Translations under genes and position numbers: made by a program
From: Bordetella parapertussis
GTDB taxonomy: Bacteria > Pseudomonadota > Gammaproteobacteria > Burkholderiales > SG8-41
Length of the DNA stretch: 64,000 nucleotides
Direction of reading: 5' to 3'
NCBI GenBank assembly: GCA_945901405.1
Contig: CAMDLH010000001.1
Location: 39,988 to 103,987, forward strand
Notes under the pieces: generated by a model
Databases searched by the model: none
What the model saw: the letters and a program-made list of their open reading frames with translations, nothing else
Told to the model about the DNA's origin: nothing
Part shown: piece after piece, positions 8,127-16,783 of the stretch
How positions within the stretch are numbered: the stretch's first letter is position 1
Layout: each line of letters opens with the position of its first letter

Positions 8127-9128
8127 CTACGGCCGCACCACCAGCGGTGCAATCGGCGTCTCGCCAAAAATCTCCGGCGCGTACATCGCCTCCACGCGAG
8201 CCGGTGGGAATTCAAACGTGCCGGCGTTATTCAAACGCACGGTGTATTCGACGCTCCACTGGCCTTGCGGCACGTACCGGTAGTAGCCGCGATAACTCTC
8301 TGCGGCGCGCTCCTCGAACACGGGCCACGCGCCCGTGCGCTGCTGACCCTGCTGCGCGAGCGTGCTCTCGCGCGCGAGGCCGCGCCCGAGGATGGTGGCG
8401 CCGCTGGGCACCGGGTCGCGCACCACCACCCAGGTGAGCGCGGCGCTGCTCGACATGCTGAGCGTCACGCGCGCGACATCGCCCACGCTCCATTGTCCTG
8501 GCGTTTTCTGTTCCACCGGCGTGACGCTGCGCGCGACCGAGAGACCCTGCGCCACCGCTTTGTCGAGCTTCACCGCCGCGCGCACGGCTACTGTCGCCCA
8601 CGGCGCGCCGCTGCCTTGATGACTTAACGTCAATGTGCCGGGCGCGCCGTCGCGCGGCCACGCGAGCGCGGTGCTGGCCGCGCCGGGCCATTTTACGGTG
8701 GCGCTTTGCCCGGCGAGACGCATGGTGCTCGCCCCCGTCACCGGCTCGGCTTCGCGCGCGCGGGCAAAGTCCGCCAGCGCGATCGATCCCCACACGTTGG
8801 CGGTGGTGGTGCCCCAATGCCCTTGTTGTTGACGCCCGACGAGGCCGGTGACCAGCAGCGGCAGTTCGTCGCGCCAGCTCGTATCTTCAGTACTCCAGCG
8901 GTTGACGATCCACGCGGTGCGTGCGGCGGCCATGTTGCCGTTCCACATGAACCACCACCAGTTCTCGCGCGCTTCGTTGCGCCAGTTAAGCCGCGTGCCC
9001 TGCACGTCGTAACGCGAGCGCAGTGCGCTGGCGGCTTCCTTCAATGCATCGACGCGCTTGGCGTCCTTCGGTGAGGCAAGCACATAGCGTATCCAGTCCA
9101 CCAGCGCGGTGGTAGGCAGCAGCGCCAT
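8127..9128 (-). pseudogene. Alpha-2-macroglobulin family protein, C-terminal remnant
   Basis: The 333 residues match only the last fifth of a bacterial alpha-2-macroglobulin. They cover the thioester-domain helices (RWSTEDTSWRDELPLL, HWGTTTANVWGSIAL) and the receptor-binding-like end (GQWSVEYTVRLNNAG, VEAMYAPEIFGE). Full proteins are about 1,500-2,000 residues with a lipoprotein signal and act as periplasmic protease traps, usually beside pbpC. Here the signal, bait region and thioester motif are absent. Homology runs only a few codons above the ATG at 9128, then stops where caspase-like sequence begins on the other strand. It cannot be a functional protease trap. Confidence 0.75.
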
Positions 9129-9140
9129 GTCCTGCGGCGT

Positions 9141-10013
9141 GTGTTCAAGCGCGTGCGCTTGAGTGTGCGCCGTGGTTCCAACGGTTTGCAGATACCGTGG
9201 GAGAGCACGTCACTTGAAGAAGACTTCTGGTTTGTTCCTCCCAAGGCGCTTAAAAAACTGGCGGAAGCGGAAATCGAGCGCGAGTTTAAGATTGAGCTCG
9301 ATCTATGGGAGAAAATAAAAGCGGCAACCCAACTCGATCCGTTGGAAGATTTCCTGCGGCGTTACCCGAACGGGCGCTTTTCCGAACTCGCGCAGTTGCG
9401 GCTCGACCAGGTGCTTGCGCGGCAAGGGGAAAAGAAGATTCAGGTTATCTCGTCTCCGGAAAATCCGTACAGCAAGGGGACTGTAGCAGCGAACACCGCG
9501 TACAAGATCGGTGATAGTTATTCTTATATTCCGGTTGACACCTTGACCAAGCTTGAAGGTGAACCATTTACCCGACGTGTCACCGGATTTACGGATACGG
9601 AAGTCATCTTTAATAATGGGAATTTCATTACTGATTTGTTGGGAAATAGGCTCAAAGTAGGAGGCGAGATTTGGTCGGCTAATCAAACAGTTCCCACTGA
9701 ATTTGTGGTCGGTAAGCGCTGGGGAACGCGATTCCGCCGTACTCTTAGGGGTATCGACAGCACTGTTGAGATAGAGCTGGTAATCGCTGCACGTGAACAA
9801 ATCACCGTTCCGGCAGGCACGTTTTACGCGTTTCGCGTGGATGCTCGTGGCTGGCACCATTATCCAGGAAATACCCTTTCCTGGGACTGGAAAAATTGGT
9901 ATGCGCCAGAGCAGGTACGTCAGCCGGTTGCTTTGGCGTGGCTCACTAGGAATCAGTGGGGGGGGTTTAGTACTACGATCGGGGCGAAACTCTTGGCGTT
10001 TAGTCAACTGTAA
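9141..10013 (+). pseudogene. Caspase-family (peptidase C14-like) protein, C-terminal remnant
   Basis: From its first codons the frame matches the end of the caspase fold of bacterial C14 proteins: FKRVRLSV, then NGLQIPWESTSLEEDFWF. Next is a helical linker of the type LWEKIKAA...FLRRYPNGRFSELAQLRL that typically follows the fold. Residues about 120-290 form a beta-rich domain resembling DUF3108 (VPAGTFYAFRV, then WKNWYAPEQVRQPV). The catalytic His and Cys part of the p20-like domain is missing. The GTG at 9141 is only the first codon available after the breakpoint, with no ribosome site. It was probably a divergent neighbour of the alpha-2-macroglobulin gene; both lost their 5' halves at one junction near 9130-9140. 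Confidence 0.65.
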
Positions 10014-10084
10014 AAGGACGTTCCGCTGGAGTTTGGCTTTCTGGTATTTCCGTTTTCTGATGCCGATTAATTCAAGGCCATTAC

Positions 10085-10504
10085 ATGCGCACCCAACTCA
10101 TCACCATTCAAACCGACGACATTCCCATCGACGGCACGTTCCACGAGCCGGACGACGGCAAGCCGAAAGGTGTGGCGCTTTATTTCCACGGCAACACCAT
10201 GAACTTCTACACCGGCGGTGCGCGCTTTTTGCCGCCAGTGCTGACCAAGCTCGGCCTCGCGGTGCTGGCGTTCAACCGTCGCGGACACGACATTCTCACC
10301 ACGCGTGCGAGCCGCGCGGCGGAAGGCGGCGCGTTTCAAACCACGGCGCAGGCGATTGCGGATAATCGCTATGCCGCGCAGTGGCTGGCCGCGCGCGGCA
10401 ATGCTACGTACGCGAATCCGGTGATCATCGCGTCGTCAGCCAAGGCAAATTCTCCTGTCCGCAGCGAGGGGTCAGGTCTTTCATTATCATATAAATCATG
10501 GTAA
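10085..10504 (+). pseudogene. Alpha/beta-hydrolase, 5' part, truncated by a Y1-transposase element
   Basis: Residues 1-118 look like an intact alpha/beta-hydrolase N-terminus: PKGVALYFHGNTMNF with the oxyanion-hole HG, FNRRGHDI, then YANPVIIAS where the nucleophile elbow G-x-S-x-G should follow. From about 10437 the sequence departs, and the frame enters the left terminal repeat of the mobile element (10467-10488). The catalytic Ser, Asp and His are absent. No convincing C-terminal part was found after the element's right end at 11390, so the rest seems deleted. Confidence 0.7.
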
Positions 10505-11390
10505 CCTTGGCCCTACCATGGCAAGACCCCTACGACTAGAACTCGCGGGCGCTGTTTATCACGTCACCTCTCGTGGCGACGGGCGCGAGGACATTTACCT
10601 CTCCGACGAAGATCGCGTGGCGTGGCTTGAAACGCTTGCTGAAGTTTGCAAGCGCTTTAACTGGGTGTGTCACGCCTACTGCCAGATGACCAACCATTAC
10701 CACTTGGTGATCGAAACGCCCGATGCCAACCTCTCCAAAGGCATGCGCCAGTTCAATGGCGTCTATACCCAGCGATTCAACCGCACTCACGCACGCGTGG
10801 GGCATGTATTTCAAGGGCGCTTCAAAGCCATACTGGTGGACAAGGACAGCTATCTGCTTGAGTTGGCCCGTTACGTCGTTCTGAACCCGCTGCGCGCAAA
10901 AATGGTTCGGCGTCTCGAACAATGGAAGTGGAGCAGCTACCCGGCTACGTGCGGAAAAGCTGCCAAACCGGACTGGCTGCATGTGGACTTCGTGCTTGCT
11001 CAATTCGCCGCACAGCGCGCTCGTGCCATTGAAAAATATGTGACCTTCGTGCACGAGGGCGCGGCTGCCCAGCGTGTGGAGCCAATTGCGGGGGCAGGTT
11101 TATCTCGGCCCCGATGCGTTTATCGAGAAAATGCAGGCCTTGGTGGACAAAAAGCCAATGCTTACGGAAGTCCCCCGTGCGCAACGCCGCGCGTCAAAGC
11201 GTGCGTTGAGTGAATATTCCGGCGCGCACGAGCGTAACGAAGCCGTGGCGCTTGCGTATTTGTCGGGGCAGCATACGATGGCGGCAGTCGCGGAGCATTT
11301 CGGCGTGCATCACACCACGGTAAGCCGACTGGTGAAGGTTTACGAAGCGGCGGAAAAGAGTGGAATGCGATAATGAAAGACCTGACCCCT
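10467..11390 (+). mobile_element. Y1 (REP-associated) transposase element with perfect 22-bp inverted ends
   Basis: A 22-base sequence beginning AGGGGTCAGGTCTTTCAT (10467-10488) recurs perfectly and inverted at 11369-11390. The 924-base unit encodes one Y1/HUH transposase (10518-11373, frameshifted). Perfect inverted ends flanking a single-strand transposase gene fit a RAYT/REP arrangement better than a classic IS200 element. The element interrupts an alpha/beta-hydrolase gene. No target duplication is visible. The following 186 bases (11391-11576) hold no gene I can support. Confidence 0.75.
10518..11373 (+). pseudogene. REP-associated tyrosine (Y1/HUH) transposase, frameshifted
   Basis: Residues 1-175 carry the HUH metal motif H-Y-H in CQMTNHYHLVIET, and the conserved Tyr region is DSYLLELARYVVLNPLRA. 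In frame 1 the protein loses similarity after YVTFVHEG (about 11060) and ends at 11213. The expected continuation, LPSVWSQLRGQVYLG then FIEKMQALVDKKP and a C-terminal helix-turn-helix (HTMAAVAEHFGVHHTTVSRL), is in another frame up to 11373. One extra base, or two missing, in the GC-rich run at about 11057-11063 explains this. Y1 transposases nick and join single-stranded ends at hairpins. This copy is probably inactive unless the frameshift is programmed or a sequencing error. Confidence 0.8.
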
Positions 11391-11576
11391 TGCCTCGGCG
11401 CCACGACTTCGTATCGCGTGGTGAGCGACAACGGTGCGTGGAAGGTCGATAACGGGTTGTAAGTCCCTGCGACAATCGCGTCGTGGAATGCAGGCATCGA
11501 GGGTTCGGGTGACCCCGTTAACTACGCTCCCGTCGCGGCGAGCAGGAGGGTGTGGCGCGTGGGCATGGTGCGGATG

Positions 11577-12062
11577 TTACGAAACCCGCTCCGCCATCAG
11601 CATCGCGATCTGCGCGCCGACCATCATGTCATCCTCCTGCCCGAAGCCTTGATGACGTATGCGGCCCGCGCGGTCGATCAGGATCAGCGTCGGCGTGCCG
11701 CGCATGGCGTACGCCTGCATGGTGAGCGGAATGCCTTGCGCGCCGCCAGGCGTATCGACGCCGATGGGGAAGCCTAAGCGATACTCGTGGATGAAGGCCG
11801 CGAGCGACACCGGCGTCATCGCCGCGTGATGTTCGAACACGGTGTGCAGGCCGATCACCGCGACTTCGTCGTGATCGAAAATCTCGTGTATCTTTTTCGC
11901 CTGCGGCAACCCGTGTTGCACGCAGCCGGGGCACAGCATCTGAAATGCGTGCAGCACCACGACCTTGCCGCGCAGGCCCGCAAGTGTCGGCGGTGTGGCT
12001 GCGTTGAACCACTGCGTGATTTGCAGTTCTGGTGCGGCGGTGGGCGCGGCTGGCGAGGGCAT
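11577..12062 (-). CDS. Thioredoxin-fold redoxin (AhpC/TSA-TlpA type)
   Basis: This 161-residue protein has a thioredoxin fold: GKVVVLHAFQMLCPGCVQHGLP contains the redox motif C-P-G-C, then EVAVIGLHTVFEHH, and cis-Pro in AMRGTPTLILIDRAGRIR. It resembles peroxiredoxin-like or TlpA-like reductases. No signal peptide is seen with the ATG at 12062. A TTG at 12101 would add 13 residues but would draw on the AT-rich dispersed repeat. It is downstream of the HpaI-type aldolase gene on the same strand. Confidence 0.78.
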   Translation of the reverse strand: MPSPAAPTAAPELQITQWFNAATPPTLAGLRGKVVVLHAFQMLCPGCVQHGLPQAKKIHEIFDHDEVAVIGLHTVFEHHAAMTPVSLAAFIHEYRLGFPIGVDTPGGAQGIPLTMQAYAMRGTPTLILIDRAGRIRHQGFGQEDDMMVGAQIAMLMAERVS

Positions 12063-12075
12063 TTCGTGACGGGAT

Positions 12076-12109
12076 CGTAAGTATTTGTTTTTAAACGACA
12101 ATGTATTGC
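12076..12109 (+). repeat. AT-rich dispersed repeat, copy b
   Basis: The plus strand reads CGTAAGTATTTGTTTTTAAA and then CGACAATGTATTG. It fills almost the whole 48-base gap between the aldolase stop and the redoxin start. Its orientation is opposite to the flanking genes. Confidence 0.65.
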
Positions 12110-12110
12110 A

Positions 12111-12800
12111 TCAGCGTGTAGCCTTGATGCCTTGTAGAAACTCCTTCGAGCCGCGCGCCATGAATTGCTTTTGATGCACATTGATCCAGCGCAAACCCAA
12201 GTCGATGTAATGCCGCGTGGCGTCGATTTCATCCTGCACGTTCATGCCCGCGACCTTGCCGGCGTCAGCGACGCGCTTGATGGTGTCTTCGACCACGGCA
12301 CGCACTTTCGGGTTCTTGCGCTGGCCCTTGAGGTCCATCGATTCGGCGAGGTCGTTCTGGCCGATGTAGTAGGCGTCGATGTCGGGCACCTTGAGCAGCG
12401 CGGGCAGGTTGTCCACCGCCTCCTGCGATTCAATCATCATCAGCAGAATTTTGTCGCGGTAGTCGCCGTCGCCCCAGCGTTTCAGTCCCTCGATGATGCG
12501 ATTGGCGTCGGCTACGTTGTGCACGTGCGGCGCTTGTATGCCGCCCGCGCCGCAGCTCAGGAACCGATTGATCAGCCCCGGCTCGTTGCTCCACGGCCGC
12601 AGCACCGAGCCCATGCCGGATATGCGCGCGGCGCGCGAGAGTTCGCCAACCAGCTTGAAATCCGTGGTGCTGTGTTCGCAATCGATGAACAGCACATCGA
12701 AGCCGAGCCCGCCGACGAACTCCACCATCTCCGGCGTTGGGAAGTCGGTGTTGACGACGGAGATGATTTCCAACGAGAGGATTTGTTGTTTGGTTTTCAT
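12111..12800 (-). CDS. HpcH/HpaI-family aldolase
   Basis: This 229-residue TIM-barrel protein belongs to the class II metal-dependent pyruvate aldolases. Motifs: VLFIDCEHS near residue 40, the Arg region SVLRPWSNEP, GAGGIQAPHV, the metal-binding Glu in LLMMIESQEAVDN and GQNDLAESM. Such enzymes cleave 2-oxo-4-hydroxy acids to pyruvate (or oxaloacetate) plus an aldehyde. The exact substrate is unknown. The redoxin gene follows on the same strand. No membrane segments, so cytoplasmic. Confidence 0.85.
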   Translation of the reverse strand: MKTKQQILSLEIISVVNTDFPTPEMVEFVGGLGFDVLFIDCEHSTTDFKLVGELSRAARISGMGSVLRPWSNEPGLINRFLSCGAGGIQAPHVHNVADANRIIEGLKRWGDGDYRDKILLMMIESQEAVDNLPALLKVPDIDAYYIGQNDLAESMDLKGQRKNPKVRAVVEDTIKRVADAGKVAGMNVQDEIDATRHYIDLGLRWINVHQKQFMARGSKEFLQGIKATR

Positions 12801-12820
12801 CGTGTTATGCCTCTTAATGA

Positions 12821-13198
12821 CTATGACCGCCGATGCTGCAATGGAAGGATACGTAGCCGCGCGCGATTTGTATCAATCGTCAAGAGTGCGCCGTTTTCCA
12901 ATTCATCCTCCATTTGCCGAAGCGCGCTGATGACGGCGGCGCCGGTTATTTCCGGGCTCAGATTGTCCGCGCGGATTTGCACGACGCTTGGTTTCTCGCC
13001 GTGAGTTGCGGCGAGGATGGCGCCGAAATAGAGATCATTGGTCAGCACCACGTAGCCGTGTGCACGTGCATAAGCCATGATCTCTGAATCTGGCGCGTTG
13101 TGCGCGCCCAGTGTGGCCCAATGCGCGGCCTCCAAGCTCGCATCGGTAAGCACACGAATCCATCGCGGCGACAGATTCATGTCGACGAGCAACTTCAT
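12821..13198 (-). CDS. DUF5615 PIN-like toxin
   Basis: This 125-residue protein starts MKLLVDMNLSPRW with D6 and has D37 (HNAPDSEI) and D55 (VLTNDLYFG). This acidic pattern is typical of DUF5615/Mut7-C PIN-like proteins, usually encoded right after a DUF433 partner as here. The ATG overlaps the DUF433 stop by 4 bases. Ribonuclease activity is assumed for the family, not shown. Confidence 0.82.
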   Translation of the reverse strand: MKLLVDMNLSPRWIRVLTDASLEAAHWATLGAHNAPDSEIMAYARAHGYVVLTNDLYFGAILAATHGEKPSVVQIRADNLSPEITGAAVISALRQMEDELENGALLTIDTNRARLRILPLQHRRS

Positions 13199-13425
13199 GC
13201 GCTGGCCAGCGTAACCTCGCGTTCTTCGGCGCGCCATGCTGCATAGCGCAGCGCCTGCATGATGTCTTCGCGCTCCAGGTATGGGTAATCGGCGAGAATT
13301 TCATCAACCCCGCGGCCCGTACCGACTTGTCCCACGATCATGCCGACCGTGATGCGCATGCCGCGAATGCATGCCTTGCCGCCCATTGTGACCGGATCTT
13401 GCGTGATGCGACTGAATTGCTCCAT
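13195..13425 (-). CDS. DUF433 protein, probable antitoxin
   Basis: This 76-residue protein has the DUF433 signature: RITQDPVTMGGKACIRGMRI, then VDEILADYPYLEREDIMQAL and RYAAW. The ATG at 13425 is preceded by GGAGG at 5-base spacing. The fold is a winged helix-turn-helix and is thought to neutralise the adjacent DUF5615 protein and repress the operon. The pair is self-contained between the aldolase and enolase-superfamily genes. Confidence 0.85.
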   Translation of the reverse strand: MEQFSRITQDPVTMGGKACIRGMRITVGMIVGQVGTGRGVDEILADYPYLEREDIMQALRYAAWRAEEREVTLASA

Positions 13426-13474
13426 GCCTGCCTCCGCTATCTTGCGTTCCCGATATGGTAGCGTAGAACGTGGC

Positions 13475-14602
13475 TCATGCCGCATGCGTCTTCGCAAAAC
13501 CCCAGTCGATCTCAATGCCGAAGCCAGGCAGGTCATTCATATAAACGTAGCTGTCACGCACCTGCGCGCGCTCGCTGAACAGCCCGTGCCAGATCGGGTC
13601 GCGGTCGGGCGAGCCGTGTGATTCGACCGCGAAGCCGGTGCGTGGGAATGCGGCGACGAGGTGGCAGTGCATCTCCGGCGCGTGATGCGGGGTGATCATC
13701 GCGCCGGCGTGGTCGGCCATGTGTGCCACGCGCAGGGCTTCGGTGAAGCCTGCCGCGCGGGTGGCGTCGAACATGATGTAGCGCACGCAGCCGGTGGTCA
13801 TGAAGTCGCGCGTGGTGAAGCGCGTGAGTTCGCGTTCACCGTGGGCGAGTGGTATCGACGTTGTCTTGGCGAGCAGCGCGAAATCGGCCGGCTGCAAATA
13901 CCAGTGCAGCGGTTCTTCGAGCCAGAAAATATTGTAGGGCGCGACCGCGCGCGCGAACTCGATGCACGCGGGCAGGTCGTATGCGGCATTCAGATCGAGC
14001 ATCAGAGAAATATCCGGCCCGATGGCGGCACGCGTGGCGGCGATGCGTTTGACTTCGTTGGCGACGGTGCCGGCGCCGGTTTTCAACTTCACAGCCTTGT
14101 AGCCGCGCGCTACAAATCCTGCAAGCTCATCGGCGCAGGCGGTGAGCGCGGCACCTTCGACGTAATAGCCGCCGGTACCGTAGGTGAACACCGGTTTGTT
14201 GTCCGCGCCGAGCAGCCTGTACACCGGCATGTTCGCGGCCTTGCCCTTGATATCCCACAGCGCCATGTCGATGCCGCCAATGGCCGCCATGATCTGCGGC
14301 CGCGCGGTGCGCGGCAGGCCTCCGATGCCGGGTTGTGGCGAGGTGAGGGCGAAGAGTTTCTCCCACACGTCGACGTGCGCGAGCGCGCTCATGCCGAGCG
14401 CGTGCGGCGCCAGCTTCGCCACCCATGCCGCGATGTCCTTCATCGGCGTGCTGCTCACTTGCCCGTAGCCCTTGATGCCATCATCTGTGACGACTTCGAT
14501 CAGCAGCAGGGTCACATCGGCGCGCGATTCGTGCGCGGTGTGCTGCCGGTGTTTGAGCGGCGCGGATATTGGGTAGGTGTTGATCGCGGCGATGTTGCTC
14601 AA
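13475..14602 (-). CDS. Enolase-superfamily (mandelate racemase/muconate lactonising) enzyme
   Basis: This 375-residue protein has the capping domain followed by the barrel. The K-x-K motif is in YKAVKLKTG, metal ligands are in LMLDLNAAYD, in WLEEPLHW and in HGERE, and the late barrel catalytic His is in MITPHHAPEMH. The superfamily abstracts a proton next to a carboxylate, and sugar-acid dehydratases are common members. The specific substrate is not readable. It is preceded by a Bug receptor gene 18 bases upstream, so receptor and enzyme probably handle the same carboxylate. Confidence 0.87.
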   Translation of the reverse strand: MSNIAAINTYPISAPLKHRQHTAHESRADVTLLLIEVVTDDGIKGYGQVSSTPMKDIAAWVAKLAPHALGMSALAHVDVWEKLFALTSPQPGIGGLPRTARPQIMAAIGGIDMALWDIKGKAANMPVYRLLGADNKPVFTYGTGGYYVEGAALTACADELAGFVARGYKAVKLKTGAGTVANEVKRIAATRAAIGPDISLMLDLNAAYDLPACIEFARAVAPYNIFWLEEPLHWYLQPADFALLAKTTSIPLAHGERELTRFTTRDFMTTGCVRYIMFDATRAAGFTEALRVAHMADHAGAMITPHHAPEMHCHLVAAFPRTGFAVESHGSPDRDPIWHGLFSERAQVRDSYVYMNDLPGFGIEIDWGFAKTHAA

Positions 14603-14620
14603 GTCAAACTCCCGGCGTTA

Positions 14621-15589
14621 CTAGGGTTTTTTCGCCCCAATGAATTCCATGAATTCGCCCACTGCAGGCATCTGCTTGGTTAGATATTGCGTTAGCGCCG
14701 CGCTGCCCATGTAGGTGTTCTCGTACATGTTCTTCGATGCGTAGTCGCGCCATCCGGCGCTCTTGTGCGCGCGTTCGGCCATCGCCTCCATCACGGCGAG
14801 CGTTTCCTTGGGCACGCCCGCGGGCATGGCCAAGCCGCGTCCGCCGCCGACGTGCACGTTGATGCCGAGTTCCCGTAACGTCGGCACGTCGGGCAAGCCC
14901 GTCAGGCGCTGCTCGGCGGGCACGGCGAGTATGCGCAGGCGCTTGGCCTCGACGCCGCTCATCACCTCGCTCACGTTTTCCATGGTGAGATCGACGTGTT
15001 TGCCCATCACCGCGGCCATGGCATCGCTGCCGCTCTTGAACGACACGTATTTGAATTTCGCGCCGGTGGCTTTTTCGAGTTGATACTGAAAGAAGCGCGC
15101 GGTGCCGGTGGCCGAGGCGATGCCGTTGATGATGGTGTCCGGCGATTGTTTCGCGGCGTCGAGCAACTCCTTGAAGGTTTTGAATTTGGAGTCGGCGGGC
15201 ACGGTGATCGATTGCAAATCAAAGCCGAACAACGCGACCGGCGAGTAGATGCCAAGGTCAAGCCCGGCGTCCGGGCGATTCGCCAGCGCCAGCACGATGG
15301 TGCTCGACAGCGACAACAGATAATGCGGATCGGCGCGCCTGCCCTTGATGAAGGTCGAAGCCACAGCGCCGCTGCCGCCAGGGCGGTTGACGATGGTGAA
15401 GGGCTGCGACAACAATTTTTCGCGCGCGGCGATTTCGGCGACCAGGCGCCCGAATACATCCTGCCCGCCGCCGGGATTGGTGTGGATCACCATTTCGACC
15501 GGCTTGGAGGGAAACGATTGCGCGCAGACGGCAAACGGCGACATTGCCAGGGCGACGCCAGCGCCGCGCAGAAGTTGTGAAAGTGTCAT
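14621..15589 (-). CDS. Bug/TctC-type periplasmic solute receptor
   Basis: This 322-residue protein has a signal peptide (MTLSQLLRGAGVALAM..., cleavage near VCAQ-SFPSKP) and the motif MVIHTNPGGGQDVFGRLV. It keeps VNRPGGSGAVA and the ligand-pocket region GIASATGTARFFQYQL. It is transcribed 18 bases ahead of the enolase-superfamily gene. No tctAB genes are present nearby. Confidence 0.88.
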   Translation of the reverse strand: MTLSQLLRGAGVALAMSPFAVCAQSFPSKPVEMVIHTNPGGGQDVFGRLVAEIAAREKLLSQPFTIVNRPGGSGAVASTFIKGRRADPHYLLSLSSTIVLALANRPDAGLDLGIYSPVALFGFDLQSITVPADSKFKTFKELLDAAKQSPDTIINGIASATGTARFFQYQLEKATGAKFKYVSFKSGSDAMAAVMGKHVDLTMENVSEVMSGVEAKRLRILAVPAEQRLTGLPDVPTLRELGINVHVGGGRGLAMPAGVPKETLAVMEAMAERAHKSAGWRDYASKNMYENTYMGSAALTQYLTKQMPAVGEFMEFIGAKKP

Positions 15590-15680
15590 CGGTTGTTCTC
15601 CTCGGATTGTTTATTGGGGTGTTGCAACAGCCGCGAAGCGTAACATAACGCGGGCCTTGCTGGCCACGGGCGGTGTTAAT

Positions 15681-15716
15681 GTAAGTAATTTTTTTTATTG
15701 AATAAATTGTGATAAT
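15681..15716 (+). repeat. AT-rich dispersed repeat, copy c
   Basis: The plus strand reads GTAAGTAATTTTTTTTATTG followed by AATAAATTGTGATAAT. It lies between divergent genes, about 30 bases before the ATG at 15746 and in the same orientation as that gene. Confidence 0.6.
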
Positions 15717-15745
15717 GCCATGCGGTGTATGATGGCGGCAAAATC

Positions 15746-16615
15746 ATGAAAACACTCAATATCATCGGCGCAGGGCGCGTCGGCCGCACGCTGGCCTCGC
15801 TGTGGGAAGAAAAGCGCACATTCGTCATCGGTGATGTGCTCGACCGCACGCCGGCGGGCGCGCGCGAGGCGGTTGCGTTCATCGGCGACGGACGCGCGGT
15901 CAACAACATCAGCGAAATGCAGGCGGCGGACGTGTGGATGTTGACGCCGCAAGACGCGGCCATCGTGAGCTGCGGCGACGCGCTGGCGGCGAGCGGCTTG
16001 CTGCGCGCGGGCGACATTGTGTTTCATTGCAGCGGCGCCATGCCTTCGACCGAGTTGAAAACGGCGCTCGCCTGCGGCGCGCATGTGGCCGGTGTGCATC
16101 CACTGAAAAGTTTCGCCGATCCGCGCGACGCAGTGCGCAACTTTACCGGCACCTATTGCGCGGCCGAAGGCGCACGCGACGCGCTTGAGGTTTTGAAACC
16201 CGCGTTCGAGCGCATCGGCGCGCGCGTGTCGGAGATCGACGCGCAATTCAAGACGATTTATCACACGGCCAGCGTGATCGTGTGCAACTACTTGACCGCG
16301 CTGATGGAAGCGGGGTTGAAGTGCTACGAAAAATCCGGCCTGCCGCGCGAGACCGCCAGCGCGATGATGGAGCCGCTGGTGCGCGAGACGGTGGATAACG
16401 TATTTCGCATGGGCACGGTGAAGGCGCTGACCGGGCCCATCGCACGCGGCGATCATGCGGTGGTGGCGAAGCAGATGCAGGCGCTCGCCGAGTGGGATCC
16501 GCGGCTTGCGGTGCTGTATCGCGAACTGGGGGCGATTGCGGTGGATTTGTCGCGTGCGCAGGGCGAGGCGGGTGGGGAGGCTTTGGCGGAGTTGTCTAAG
16601 ATATTAAAGGCGTGA
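15746..16615 (+). CDS. Rossmann-like / DUF2520 domain protein
   Basis: This 289-residue protein has an N-terminal nucleotide-binding strand-loop-helix (NIIGAGRVGRTLA). A middle segment has VFHCSGAMPSTEL and GVHPLKSFAD, typical of the F420-dependent-oxidoreductase-like/DUF2520 family. The C-terminal half is a helical dimerisation domain like 6-phosphogluconate dehydrogenases. The biochemical role is uncertain. The ATG at 15746 begins exactly at the conserved strand; an earlier GTG at 15725 lacks support. It is divergent from the Bug receptor gene. Confidence 0.8.
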   Translation: MKTLNIIGAGRVGRTLASLWEEKRTFVIGDVLDRTPAGAREAVAFIGDGRAVNNISEMQAADVWMLTPQDAAIVSCGDALAASGLLRAGDIVFHCSGAMPSTELKTALACGAHVAGVHPLKSFADPRDAVRNFTGTYCAAEGARDALEVLKPAFERIGARVSEIDAQFKTIYHTASVIVCNYLTALMEAGLKCYEKSGLPRETASAMMEPLVRETVDNVFRMGTVKALTGPIARGDHAVVAKQMQALAEWDPRLAVLYRELGAIAVDLSRAQGEAGGEALAELSKILKA

Positions 16616-16727
16616 AGGGTGTAAATTCGTGAAGGGTGAAGGGGTACCTCAGTGGGCCGTGACGCAATTTATGGCTATCCCCGCGAAAGGGGGCCCCCTT
16701 CACGCATTCACCCTTCGCCCTTCACGC
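16610..16727. repeat. Composite inverted repeat of the word GTGAAGGGT
   Basis: The left arm 16610-16645 repeats GTGAAGGGT twice and ends AAGGGG. The right arm 16694-16727 is its diverged inverse (CCCCCTTCACGCATTCACCC and so on), ending CTTCACGC then TTTT. The loop is about 48 bases. The stop codon of the upstream gene lies inside the left arm. It may act as a terminator; otherwise nothing is coded in the 168-base gap. Confidence 0.55.
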
Positions 16728-16783
16728 TTTTAAGAACCACCGCAGTACAATACCCCGCTCCTCTCTAAAGACCAAAGAACACA

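Noticed and set aside
9141..9230. Treating the plus-strand frame as an intact gene with a GTG start
   Set aside because: The first codons already match the inside of the caspase fold, so the protein is truncated at a breakpoint rather than starting there.
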